NCBI GenBank assembly: GCA_949361645.1
Contig: OX442416.1
Coordinates: forward strand, 19,720,530-19,784,529
Direction: 5' to 3'
Length of the DNA: 64,000 nucleotides
Source: Spongilla lacustris
Lineage: Eukaryota; Porifera; Demospongiae; Spongillida; Spongillidae
The notes under the pieces were generated by a model, which was given only the letters and a program-made list of their open reading frames with translations, was not told the origin of the DNA and made no database searches. Made by a program: the position numbers and the translations under genes. Shown one piece after another: positions 35,801 to 46,600 of this stretch (its first letter is position 1; each line of letters starts with the position of its first letter).

Positions 35801-36454
35801 AACATGGAGGGTACAATGTACATGTACATCAATATGGTTCCCTCAAACATTAGCCTGCATTTGAAGTAGACACACTGTACAACCTTGACATAGCCCTCAG
35901 GCATGGCCACTCCCCTCCCTCATGTTCTAATACAAACTATTCATATACATATCTCTCAACCTTTTAAAATATAAACTAATTTATTCTGCCTCGCATGTCA
36001 ACAGCAGTACCAGTAATACACGTAGATATAGGATTTCATGGCAATAGGCAGAGTACAGAAATGTGCTTGTACAATTATTGCTTACCCCGTGATTTGAATT
36101 TACAGATACTCCACTTTCGATTAACCTCGCCACCTCGCCAATATCACCTCTCTCAGCCGCATCACGAAGCTCCTGTTCTGAGTGTTCTCCACCTGAAGTT
36201 ATGACAGCATACTAGGGATCATATTCACTTTACGTACATGTACGAGTCAGTAACGAGTATGTATACGCGAACACGACTAGGTGATACGAAAACTGAGACT
36301 AGATGCAGGGTGGGGTAGGGGGAGGCGTATCCCGCGTACAACTCCAAGTTCATTACACCACACGATGATACATCAAAATACTATAGGTCTATACATCATA
36401 CGTTAAATATATCGTACCGAATCCGAAAGTTTTCTTTAAAAGCAAAGCGAACAT
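26881..36454 (-). CDS. Ankyrin-repeat protein, gene B (complete, 14 exons)
   Basis: Exons from 5' to 3' on the minus strand: 36418-36454, 36086-36192, 35679-35780, 32732-32833, 32475-32576, 32228-32329, 30336-30437, 29797-29907, 29579-29683, 28360-28461, 27955-28056, 27544-27648, 27308-27409, 26881-27000. Together they give 467 codons with one stop, at 26881-26883. Exon 1 to 2 joins in phase 1; all later junctions are phase 0, and all frames agree without correction. The product has a short N-terminus (MFALLLKKTFGFGG), a capping ankyrin-like unit (LRDAAERGDIGEVARLIESG) and twelve repeats of the STPGIDVN type. Repeat 29797-29907 is longer and ends CPEKFETG; exon 28360 uses the donor GTAAAT and exon 30336 uses GTTAGT. 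There is no signal peptide or membrane segment, so the product is probably cytosolic. Known ankyrin role: protein binding; the partner is unknown. Confidence 0.85.
28715..29546. mobile_element. 832-bp element with subterminal AATTGCGTAGCGC repeats
   Basis: It lies in a gene B intron. ATTACTT is present at both edges (28708-28714 and 29547-29553), while sister introns (for example 27925) have CATTATTACTTGATCATT uninterrupted. The left end carries direct copies of AATTGCGTAGCGCAATTGTA; the right end carries the same motif inverted (CTACGCAATTT, CGCTACGCAT). Outer inverted termini are imperfect: GCACGTAGAGCATTG at left and CAATGCTCTACGCGC at right. No transposase is visible. Class is undetermined. 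Confidence 0.65.
30438..32227. other. Long gene B intron without recognised genes
   Basis: It contains a block (30610-30780) that is an inverted copy of 48895-49045 in the homologous gene C introns, a poly-C run at 30799-30812, and otherwise AT-rich sequence. No exon-like ankyrin unit was found in it. Confidence 0.5.
33592..34066. mobile_element. 475-bp TIR element carrying a RecQ-helicase fragment (copy 1)
   Basis: Termini TAGTCTGGGGACCAGACCAT and its inverse, with inverted similarity reaching about 50-60 bp inward (…AAGGTTTTGTGCCAG). TA at each edge may be the target duplication. The interior encodes, on the minus strand, a helicase-like piece (see 33688). Confidence 0.75.
33688..33960 (-). 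pseudogene. RecQ-like helicase fragment captured in element copy 1
   Basis: A 90-codon frame contains VTLRKEQRGAVQSITAGNDT then FVSLPIGGGKSMCF. This corresponds to the RecQ-family start: the LRxEQ Q-motif-like segment and Walker A loop (GGGKS at residues 58-62), with Ile where most RecQ proteins have Thr (LPTGGGKS). The frame ends soon after the P-loop; motifs Ia-VI are absent, so it cannot be an active helicase. It is either a captured host exon or a deletion derivative of a helicase-encoding transposon. Confidence 0.6.
34201..34673. mobile_element. TIR element with RecQ-helicase fragment (copy 2)
   Basis: Near-identical second copy of 33592-34066, sharing the same termini and the same minisatellite flanks. 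Because it lies in the same array 0.6 kb away, it more likely arose by duplication with the surrounding repeats than by independent insertion. Confidence 0.75.
34288..34560 (-). pseudogene. RecQ-like helicase fragment captured in element copy 2
   Basis: Encodes the same 90 residues as the fragment at 33688-33960; the few nucleotide differences between the two copies are silent. Confidence 0.6.
35106..35678. other. Gene B intron part with conserved core
   Basis: 35545-35640 holds the intron core shared by all three genes (GCAGCTGCTCTATGGTCTTG). The rest is AT-rich and shows nothing recognisable. Confidence 0.5.
36086..36192 (-). CDS. Gene B exon 2, N-terminal ankyrin-like cap
   Basis: It starts after ATAACTTCAG with GT, completing the Gly codon begun in exon 1. 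It encodes GGEHSEQELRDAAERGDIGE then VARLIESGVSVNSNHG and ends at GTAAGC. The L-x-x-A-A-x-x-G-D-x-x-x-V-x-x-L-I-x-x-G-V pattern is a canonical ankyrin unit that lacks the STPGI insertion of the others. It is homologous to gene C exon 43973-44097. Confidence 0.85.
36418..36454 (-). CDS. Gene B exon 1 with start codon
   Basis: ATG at 36454 (context ACGATGTTC) opens MFALLLKKTFGF plus the first base of a Gly codon, donor GTACGATAT. The same exon in gene C reads MFAKLVKNLGI with the same phase and donor. An upstream ATG 11 nt earlier opens a short out-of-frame MERRCSLCF and stop, also conserved in gene C. Confidence 0.8.
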
Positions 36455-36596
36455 CGTCTTTCCATAGGATTAACACGCGTTACGCCATTGTTTACATTGA
36501 TGTGTTTATCGTGTGACATGCCGCCACACCCACATTTGCGTGGGTGGTAGGGACTTCTCTTCCGGCGGCGGCGTAGGAACGTATAAAAGATTGGTT

Positions 36597-36620
36597 GGGG
36601 GGGGGGGGGGGGGGGGGGGG
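36597..36620. repeat. Poly-G tract (24 G)
   Basis: An uninterrupted run about 145 bp upstream of the gene B start codon. It could adopt G-quadruplex structure on the plus strand. Confidence 0.95.
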
Positions 36621-36822
36621 TGTGTGGAATAGACAGCGGAAGGTCGTAGACGTGTCAACAAGGGTGAAGGAGAGCCTTCCGCGCTGAAGCTTTTGATGAA
36701 ATACGGGAGCTGGCTTATGAAACGGGCCCAATCTGTTCAGATCATCAACTGAACAGCAGCTCCCCTATATTCAAGTGCCACTCCCAGTGGCGGTCTATGT
36801 AGGGGGGGGGGGGGCCCTTTTC

Positions 36823-36866
36823 TCGTACCCAGACCAAATGCTTACGTATTTTGGGTCTGGGTACGA
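36823..36866. mobile_element. Small hairpin element
   Basis: TCGTACCCAGACC and GGTCTGGGTACGA flank an 18-nt loop containing TTACGTA. A related partial copy (TTCGTACCCAGACCCAAACG) occurs at about 44314 in gene C intron 2, so this is a dispersed short repeat. Confidence 0.55.
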
Positions 36867-36869
36867 AAC

Positions 36870-39800
36870 TACCACGAATACTGCTAGGAGATAAATGATT
36901 TTATCTCATGATGATATCATGCATGATTTTTAGATTCAGCATCGACTTCTGAACGGAGTACATTAACTTTAAAACAATGCACCATAGTAAACAACTGCTG
37001 GTCAGGTTGGATGTTCAAGGCTATGATACCAATTTGCAATTAAGCTACCAATTTTTTTTTTGTATGAATACAGGTGAGTACCTATAGTGTTGTTTTGACC
37101 TCTTCAGTTTCACTTGCTGTGGAGATCGGTAGGAAAGTATCGCTTTTCAGAAGGAGGCGTGGACTTTGTATGAATTAATTTGGATAAATTTGTTTGACTT
37201 TTAAAATTGACTCATCTTGTCCATCTTGTCACCATCAAACATAACTTGTGAATAGCACATAGTACTGTGAGTGTTAGTTGATTAAACATTCATAAGACCA
37301 CTGTTACAGTGGTTAGTAACAGTGGTTAGTTGATTATAAAATGTGTGTGTGTGATGCAGTACTGGTCCAAAATCAAATAGACTCACGTATACATCATACT
37401 TGCAACTTGTTTTCTTGGGAAACAGCATCAGCTGGTGCAACTTAAAAATAGGCGGTGAATCAGTGATGAACCATACTGTAGGAGCTCACGAATGCAATAT
37501 GAATGCAACAGACGAATGATGAACTAAAGAACACTGTCCAAGAACTCCTCTGCTCAGGCAGCTGAGCTTGCATTGGCTTGTTGCCAAGTAAAATCAAAAA
37601 TGTCCACATCAGTGCATCGGCAAAACACCTTTCAGATGTCTGCATCAAATAGTACCAAGGGTTTGGACATGAGTGATATAGGTTTTGCTATAACAAGATA
37701 TCGATGGAACAGATTGCAGAAACTCCCAAAGAGGTCAAGGCCACAAGAGGATCATCAACTAGCTCAAATGTAAAGTCTTCAAGCTGCTTGTTTTGCTAGC
37801 TATGAAACATTGTCCAAGCATTCTGTTCTCCCTTTATCATGAGGAAGCATGTTGAAGCTAAAGCTCTTCTGTTCCAACTTCTTCAAGTTGGATCAGTTGA
37901 TCCTCATGTGTGGCCTTTACTCTTCTTTGTCAGTGTGCTGATTTGTGCAAGATGGCTCCCCTTGCCCATGGTACACCGTGACCACAAGGACAACTCCATG
38001 CAAGGTACAAACACTTCACAATGCGGCCGACTTACAGCACCTTTTACAGCGAGCACCTATAGAGGTTGATTGGCTGTGAAGGTAATTCAAGAACGTAATG
38101 AGCAGACATCCTTGTTACGAATTGGGATTGTGGTACCTCAGCTACATGTACCTTTGACATCACTGTTACATCTATGATTTATGTTGGAAGCGGGCCATGT
38201 ACATGTACCAGCTAGGGTCTTCAGTTCAGCAAAGGCAGCTGAGCGGAGGAAACACTTTAGAATTGATCCAAAGTGTGCTGAGTTGGGCTGGCGATGCATA
38301 CCACTGACTGCACGTGGAGAGCTATGAGCCTGGGGACATTCCCACAGGTGGCTTCTGGGTTAGCCATTCATTGTAACACCCCCAAGTCCACAGAGCTATG
38401 TCTGCTCCATGTCAGTTAGTCTATCTGTTTAGATATACCTACATGTACATGTAGCAGAATTCAAATTTCTTGGATCACATCCTGGCATACATATTTGTTT
38501 TAATTCCCCTCCACCATTTCATATCCTCCTCCCTTCCATTCATATTCAAAAGTGGTTAGAACCTTCGCACAAAAACATAGGACCATTCACATTTAAAAGT
38601 CTGTTTTTTCATCACCTCTCTATGCCTCCCAATCCCACATGGTTAGGACATCATCAAATACACGACATAACATGATCATGCACACAAGTCAGAACCCAAT
38701 CTAATGTTCTAATGCACTTACGTTTGGATCTACAGCTGCAACATGAGTGTTTCCCTGAGGGACTAAGTTAAGACCCCATAGAAACATTTGCAAGAAACAT
38801 TACCATTATTTGCAAATAACAAAACACCCTTTTCATTGAATAATTATCACTGCCTGACTTAACACCCCCAAGTCCATGGTGACATTGGTACTAACAATTC
38901 AGGTGATTATGACTGGCCTTTTATATGTCACATCATGTGGTCTTAGTTACCAAGCAAGGTCCTTTGGATCGTGTCCTGAGATATCATTTTCTTCTACTCA
39001 AGTTCCACTCAATTCCTCCTCCCCCTCCTCGCTGTTAACTCAGGGTTAACATAAATTCGTGCAATCCTTCAGTCATACATCATAGAAAGCATGTCACCTG
39101 GAGCATCAGCAAAGCCAGCAGAGGAAGGACGAATGATGTGAAGTGTGCAGAGTTAGGATGGTATGGTGGTGGAGACTAGGTACAGAGGCAAGGCAGGCTT
39201 TGTTACATGCAATTAGCATCACATCCGCAACTATCTAATCAATCCAACAGAGATCAAGAGAGGTGTCTAAAATTTAGTTCATTGTATATACATGTAGGTT
39301 CACCTTTAGTCCCAGTGACTTGGATCAGTCATTACATTGGAGCAGTGTAGGTGATCTGGTCTGGTGGCTGGATGCTTAGTTTACAAGCAGAATTCAAAAT
39401 CCTTTCATATATCATTCCTTTTTTATCATTCCAATTTCTCTCTTTCTGTTCCATCTTGTCACCATCAAACATAGCTTCTGTATAAATTAGACAATTGCTA
39501 GAGTGGTTGGTTGATTATTAATAATTAAAGGCGTATTACTGTATGATGTCAACATAGAGTACTGGTAAAAAGTGAAATCGACTCCCATGTATGTGCAGCG
39601 TGTTTTGGGGAATTGACACAAATACCATTTTTGAACCTTTGATTTCACACCTATTTTTTACAAATCATTTTTCCATACACCATCCGATTATGTTCAGACA
39701 CAGTGAAGGAGCTTTAAAATTAAACCATTATAGGCATGCAATACCACATTGCCGTCACTGGATCGAGTGTTGTCCCCGCAATTCAAAACTGTTACAGTGA

Positions 39801-40423
39801 AGTGTTTAGAGCCTTCTTCAGGCTTCTTGAACCACAGCCAATCAAATGGGGAAGGCAGAGTCGGCGAAAAATAATTGCCAAGAGACTTTTCAAGCAGAGT
39901 TCTGACCCCTACATGTACTTGGCTCTCCTACCAACGTTAGGTTTAGGTTTGGGGCGAGCCCAGCTCAACATCTGCTGGTGATCGAGCTAGGTGTACTACA
40001 AGTGTGTTCCCTTTTAGGGATACCCAGTTGCACTACATCCCTCAGAGTCAAATGCGGGAGAAAAGGGTTCACATATCCAGTGGAAACTGTCAGCTAAGGA
40101 ATGTGACCTACCTCCACTGAGAGTGCACATGCGAGGAAGACAGAATGGAGAAGAGGACTGTGCCAAGGATGTGGATTATACAAAGGGGATCAGACAGTGG
40201 TTCCACTGTCACTTAGGCCAATAGGGCCGCCGGATTATATACGGGCCACCCAACGATACTGACAGTTGAGAGAGATGGTGTAAAAGGGATGCCATACATA
40301 TGTTCTTCTGTCATCTACTCATTGATCTTGATACTAAGGTTTCCAAGGGGCTCGGGTAAAGCTCTGCCTCCCTAGCTGGTAGAGAGTGTCTCGGCTTTCA
40401 ATAATTCAGACAGTGATTTATTT
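36870..40423. other. Intergenic stretch with degraded retroelement remnants
   Basis: Plus-strand fragments include AERRKHFRIDPKCAELGWRC near 38235, like a C-terminal segment found in many invertebrate retroelements. At about 39890-39990, frameshifted pieces DPYMYLALLP and GASPAQLNIC recall the DPYLALLAYRxTP...GxSPAQLLMGR end of Ty3/gypsy integrases. Words such as TCTTGTCACCATCAAACATA recur at about 37220 and 39455, and CACCCCCAAGTCCA at about 38385 and 38865, so a segment of about 2.2 kb may be duplicated in decayed form. No intact gene is present. Confidence 0.45.
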
Positions 40424-40507
40424 GTGTAATGATTTTGTTGAGGGGTGGTCTTGAAAATGCTTGGTTTTGTCTTTTGTCTAAACCGCACCCCTCACAAATC
40501 ATTACAC
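40424..40507. mobile_element. 84-bp TIR element
   Basis: GTGTAATGATTTTGTTGAGG at the left and an inverse CCTCACAAATCATTACAC at the right, about 22 bp each with few mismatches. Target duplication is not clear. Confidence 0.55.
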
Positions 40508-40639
40508 TATGAATTGTAAAGGAAGGTGTAAGACATCCACTTTAAGGGGAAAGAGAAAGAAGTGTATGACAGCTGTGTGGCCCTGGATATACCTACGGAT
40601 CCAATGCTAGCTCTGAAGAACTGCTCACTAACCTACCTT

Positions 40640-40808
40640 GTACTTGAGGAATGGGGACCCGGTGTCAGGGTCCCATATAAGAGCTGTTTACCTTCCAGAG
40701 AGTGGATCATTTGTCCCTTCTCAGAGTCCCACAGACGTGCAGAGCGATCCCAGGAGGCTGTGACCAGCTGCTGTGCATTGAGCAGCCAATCTTTGTGACA
40801 GTGTTTGT

Positions 40809-40840
<32 letters not shown>

Positions 40841-42060
40841 AGCATGATGTGTGTGTGGGTAGAAGCTCCATAAGTGCTGGTTGAGGGATGGGGACCTTTG
40901 TAGCCTCGACAGTGGGAGTTCACCAAGGTCACAGAAGGATGTAGACCTGGGAGGGAGGGGCATGTGTTGGAAGCATGCAGGTGTGTTTACCTTTCATCAC
41001 CACAGGATGCAAACACACACTCCACACCTTCCTCTACTGCAGGGTCCTCTTGCTGTTCATCTGACAAACATTTCTCCTCCCCAGGGAAGTTGTGTCTCTG
41101 AGGGGAGGGGTGAGGAGGGTAGTGAAGACTGAGGAGGTAGTGAGATTAAGTCAGCTCTCTTCCCACTTTTATACTACATGTACACATGTACACTTGCATA
41201 CAAACATGTACATGATAGGATGACCAATTACTTCAATGTGAAATTATTCATAAACTTTGAAAACGCAACCATCGTATCATAAAGACTTAGTTGCCATGGT
41301 AGCACAGACACAGGAGGCAGGTACCTCCTCATGTGGCCAAAGCAGTCACGTGACACGGTGCAGGCCTCTGGTGGAAGGAGATGCAGTTCACTGCACCACT
41401 GTGGCTGCTGTACATGAGGAATGGGGACCCGGTGTCAGGGTCCCATATCAGAGCTGTGCCATCTGTGAGGGGGTGGGAGGGATCATATGCTCCATCACCA
41501 TGGATACTAGGAGAACTGCCTCTAATATACATGTAGCTAGGAGAGTGAGTGAGGAGAGCATACCATGGGGGGAGGGAGGGAGTGTGACCTACTTTAATGT
41601 AGATAGAAGTGTGAGGCAGGTGTGGTATAGTGTGATGAACAAAGATGCCTCTATATCTACCAACAGAAGTGCTCCATATCACAGGTGCACCATATTTGGA
41701 GTAAGCCACTTGCATCACCTCATCCCTGTGGGCTTGGTACACCTTCACCTGAGCCCACTCCACTGTCAGTATGGGGGAGGCGTGCATGCATGAACAATAA
41801 ATTATTGGAGAGGGTGGGGTCAAAATAATCTAATGATGTAAACTTCATCCTTGCTAACATGTTATACAACATTTGTCAAATATGCCACACCCTTAAAAAT
41901 AACACAAGCTAAAGTATTCCCAAATGCAAGTACTTTGAACTTCACAGAAGCACACTTCAAACTCACAAAAGCACGCACACATTCACACAAGCACAAACCT
42001 TCACAAATATAATTCCTCATGCACAAACACTCACAAGACTTGACCATCTTGGACTGCAGA
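40640..42060 (-). CDS. WDR37: WDR37-like WD40-repeat protein, partial and rearranged
   Basis: Minus-strand exons in order: about 42035-42060 (QSKMVKS), 41661-41762, 41350-41462, 40991-41097, 40896-40946, 40692-40790. Joined, they read VKVYQAHRDEVMQVAYSKYG then STSVDGTALIWDPDTGSPFL and AVNCISFH. These align with vertebrate WDR37 (VKEYIGHRD, then a GTASADHTALLW-type repeat and SVNSIKFH). An acidic linker (PGEEKCLSDEQQEDPAVEEG) and DWLLNAQQLVTASWDRSARL WD follow; WDR37 has DWL..VTASWDRTA at that place. Phases agree across the first four exons. The join 40991-41097 to 40896-40946 works only with a donor 10 nt upstream. The repeat ending (ALTASGD) after SFH is missing, and later repeats are absent. 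A piece of exon 41350-41462 is duplicated at 40640-40691. It is probably a decaying or incomplete copy; WDR37 function is poorly known. Confidence 0.6.
40808..40841. repeat. (TG)n microsatellite
   Basis: Short TG run inside the WDR37-like locus, between two of its exons. Confidence 0.9.
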
Positions 42061-43409
42061 CTGGATTGGATGATAGTATGCAGGAAGAGGTACAGCAGTG
42101 GAGACATTGAGCCTCATGGTTTGACATACATGTAAAATACTACAGCTTTGCAATACCAGCATGTTTAGAATTGGGCACAATCATGGATATTATTTTATAT
42201 ATATATAGGGCTTTCAACGATCAAAATTAAGAGAAAAAAACCTGAGTTCAAGAAATTAAAGCAAATAACGTGCTTGGTGTATTCATACTTACTTGCCCCA
42301 CACACCACCATGTGTACTGGACCTCTTCCTTTTTTTTCTTTTAGTGGTCGGGCTAAAGCCCTACCGGCCCGACCATTTGCATCGGCCTGTGGAACCAGAT
42401 AGGGGATGAGAAGGAATGGGGAGGAGATATTGGATGAATGTGTTTGACTTCTCTACTTTTCCATGTAAAACTAAAGTGAATTAACAACTCAATATTTGAT
42501 CAGATGGAACACAAAATTGAAGGCTACTTGACCCCTGCTTTCAAAATCCTGGCCCAGGCACCTAGCCACTTGTAATGCACTGCCAGACTTCTATGCACAA
42601 GCCGAATTTCCCATCACAAACCAATTTTGAGTGAGAAATGATTGCATGTAGAGTACCGGTATTCTGTATAGAGATTGGCTTGTGCATTTTTGCCTGCAGG
42701 TTTACTGGCTTGTATGCTGTGCTTCTAAAAGAATTTGTTCAGGCTTTGCAACTCCATGCATGAGCAAATCTATGCACAAGAGAAAATTGCATGGCATTTA
42801 CAAGTTCTAACATTTGTATTATTTAACCCATTTGTATTATGTATTATTTTTTGTATATTTAACCCTTTGCAGAGCATCCAATGTCCATGATAGCACATAT
42901 ATATGTAAATGGAAGTACGATGATAACTCCATGCATGCATGTTGTTAACGTTCTTGAAGATGGGTGCAATGAATGAAGGAGGAAGAAGAGGAGTATGCTA
43001 CATAAACTAATTCTCAGACGTAGTACAACTCTTTGAATTCCGTCCAACATTAAATTATACAAGTACGGTATACATGTACTTGAGTACATATTAAATACAA
43101 GTACATAGTTATATTATTATTATACACACCCAGCACTCAAAGAGTTAAAGGCCAAACTGCAGTTGTGTCCAGTCCTGTAAAATATATCACAAGCTTGCTA
43201 CATTGTGCATAGCAGACAAGGCAGGGATGAGTATGATTACGTTTAAATATTCATACATGTACAACCATGAAATGGTCACTGTAACAAATAATACACTAGG
43301 CTACTATGAACGTGCAGACTCCAGTGGCAGCAGTTATGTCTAATCAAACTACACTTGTAGGAAGAGTAGTGAAAGATGAGTTGGTCAAAAACTTAAGAGG
43401 TGAGGGGAA
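42061..43409. other. No gene recognised
   Basis: AT-rich intergenic sequence upstream of gene C and of the WDR37-like locus. It holds a small palindrome GGTCGGGCTAAAGCC near 42346. No exons or RNA genes are supported. Confidence 0.4.
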
Positions 43410-43432
43410 GGGGGGGGGGGGGGGGGGGGGGG
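43410..43432. repeat. Poly-G tract (23 G)
   Basis: About 155 bp upstream of the gene C start codon, at a distance similar to the tract upstream of gene B but opposite in orientation relative to the gene. Confidence 0.95.
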
Positions 43433-43587
43433 TTTAATACGTTAGCGTCATAATGACGATATTTTTTTTTGGATAAGCCCCCTAAATCACGCGATAAAAG
43501 TGTGACAACTAATAGGTGGGCCGAGTCATTCCCGATCGGACCGATTGTACTGTGTTCAGCTGTATTGGTACGCTCTATGGAAAGACG

Positions 43588-43621
43588 ATGTTCGCTAAGC
43601 TTGTGAAGAATTTAGGGATCG
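43588..43621 (+). CDS. Gene C exon 1 with start codon
   Basis: ATG at 43588 in context GACGATGTTC encodes MFAKLVKNLGI plus G, donor GTACGATATTG. It is homologous to gene B exon 1 over CTATGGAAAGACGATGTTCG and the donor. The upstream out-of-frame ATG (43577) gives MERRCSLSL and stop, overlapping the start, so leaky scanning would be needed. Confidence 0.8.
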
Positions 43622-46600
43622 GTACGATATTGTCAGTGTTTGTATGATGTAGGCCTAGGCCTATTTTTGATGTATTTTATCGTGCGGTGTATTGAACCTG
43701 GACCTTCCTCCACCCCACCTTGCACCTACATGTAGGTGCATTGGGAGGGATTTGGCCTTTATTAACGTCTTCGCTACGTGAATGGTTTTAGAAAAGGCCA
43801 AATGCCCTACCGGGACTTTGCCAAATGTTAATGTGTGGCCCAGTAATGATATTCACGCGTCAAACCCCCACCTGTAATCCTGGGGGGCCGGGTCTCGTAA
43901 CAATGATAGGCGCATTACTGACTCATACGTAAAGTGAATATGATCTATGCATGGTTTCAAAACTACATATAGGTACTGCAGCTGGACGTTCATATGTTGA
44001 AGAACAGAAGCTTCGAGATGCGGCAAAGAGAGGTGATATTAGCCAGGTGGCGAGGTTGATCGAAAGTGGAGTATCTGTAAATTCTGTACACTCTAAGGTA
44101 AGCAGGAGAAATTTTGTGGCATATAATAGGATTGAACTGTACTATGGCACCTGTCGTAAAAAGCACGGTAACATGATTTGACAGAAATTAGACTGGGAAA
44201 ATTAGCACACACTTTCTAAAATAGAGTATGCTGAGGAATGTGCTAAATATAGGCCTATTTTCCCGGTCCAATTTTGTTTCCGCGCTTTTCACTTTGCAAC
44301 ACCACCATTTAGTTTCGTACCCAGACCCAAACGTACGTAAGCATAGGTCTGGCCGGCCAACAAGTCGAACGAAGTTGCGCCGGAATGTTGGCGCTCCAAT
44401 CAGAATCGAGAGCTCGCGTGACGTCACGGTAATTAGATTCCAATAGCATTCCACACTACAGAGAGGAGCCTGGTGCTTGATTGTGCGTGCGCGGCTAAGG
44501 TTGTGAAGTATGGACAATGTGTCTAAAACGAAGGTAAAGCCATCTCAGTAGGAAAGGACTCATTACGAAGTACGTCTAAAATCTGTCGTTAATCGCTCTC
44601 CAGCCCATCTCGTTCATTACCCTGAGATTATTATTGCGGTGGTAGCCTTTTCGCTTAAGCAAAGACTGACAGACACACTAAAACAAACCTCACGTACGCG
44701 TTTTATCATGATGACGTAGCCGTTGCTATGACAATCCAAATTACCGAACATCCAAATGCAAGAACAACGTTCTTCGACTTGTTGGCCAAACGTTTGAGGA
44801 TGGTCAAATCTCAAGATCTTTTTGTTTTTCACGTAAACAGTAGTTGATGTATTTTGAGTTCCATTATTAACATTTTTGGTGTGATTAGTTCGCATTCGAA
44901 AGCATTTGTACATGCATCATATCTATGGGTGGACAAACTAGCCATTTTCGTTTTTATCTCAGTAAGTACAATCTTACTTGCCCCATACTTTGCAGTGCTT
45001 TGGTAGCGGGCGAACAAATAACCACGTATTTTTTGGTGAAAAAAAGCTTAGGACACTTATGATTCCGACATTGGCATGTATTAGGGTCAACTATCGATAA
45101 GGTTTTGAGCTTATCGGTAATTATCAGTAAGTAAACACCTATTATCGAATATTTACTGAAATTACTCTACGCCTATCGATAAAAAACTTACCGATAAGCT
45201 TTCTTACTGAACGGTAATGATTACCACTAAGGTATATAGGCGTGTCCAAAGGGTATACCTGTTGGCATCTTAGTATCATTTGGCATCCGTGATCCAGTAG
45301 GTTGTGGCCTTCCTTATTAGTTCCTTGCATGCATTCCTTCATAGCCTGCAAGGTTATTGATGGGTTCCCAAGTGTTGTGTGCGGACTATTAATGGTCCTT
45401 GGTCCACCTGTCCATTTAATTTCGTACTTTCATTGGCCTTCAATGGCCAATAATCTCCTTCGGAATAATATTTTGCAAGGAAGCTGCATTGAATTGCAAC
45501 TTGATCATATGGACCCTGGGTTTTTGTGATGACGAAGCGTTTTTTTTAGCCTGTGTTGTTTCTTATCTAGTAACCTTATTTAGTTAAAAACGTCAAGTCT
45601 CTGTAATTCCAGCGGACCGTATATTGATGTATATCGGTTTGGTGTGTCCGCAAACGCACAGTTCGTTGCTCTGACGTCACAGTGAAACATGTACTCATGT
45701 TGTAATGCGAAAATTTCCCCTAGTAAATTTTCATAACACTAATTCGGTTAATTATGACCACATGTTGTCGTGAATAATTATTTGGAAGGCCAGTACAAAA
45801 AATCTATCAGAAAGCCGAGTGTTACCGATAATATTCGGTTAGAAGTTACCTCTTACTGAGCTGTAATAAATAAGAAAGTATCTCACTTACCGATTGCTTT
45901 TAACGGTATCGGATAACCGGTAAGCGGTACGGACAAAGCTTATCGATAGTTACTCTAAATGTTACTGGTCTCCCATGGCAGCCATGGAGATGGTGATGGG
46001 GGCAGCACTGCTGGGGTAGTGGTGGTGGGGGCAGCACTGCTGGAGGGTAGTGGTGGTGGGGGCATCATTTTCTGCACCTAACAGCTTACCATTCCTAAGA
46101 ATAGCTTTTTCAAGACCACCACTAGTACATGAGAGTTGGGTTCATACAGGGAGTACCTATATGGGGGAAGGAAATGGTTTCAGTTATTAACAACTAATAG
46201 ATGTACATTTGCACAAAAAGTGCTGAATCATGCATGCCCAGGTGTTAATAGGGCATGATGCAGTGTTTAATAGCGAAGTCATAGGTACATCAGATAGTAT
46301 ATATATAATTATGCATTTAAACAAAAAATGATCTCACAAAAATTGGGGTCACCAGAGCTGGGATCTATTTTTAGTTACTACTGAAGATGCACATGGATCA
46401 TTAATCTTTAGGATTCACAAAATTAAGTGCATGCATGATGTGTGTAAGGGATTACATACCTTTGGTGGTAGTTTTGTTTAGAAGCACTCGTTTGGCAAAT
46501 CGGACAGCTTCGGGGTCCGCTTTCCTATACCGACTCTTCTTAGATGCCAAAATAGAAATGATCCTGGTAGGTCTAAAACCACTCCTGCATGGGTGGGAGA

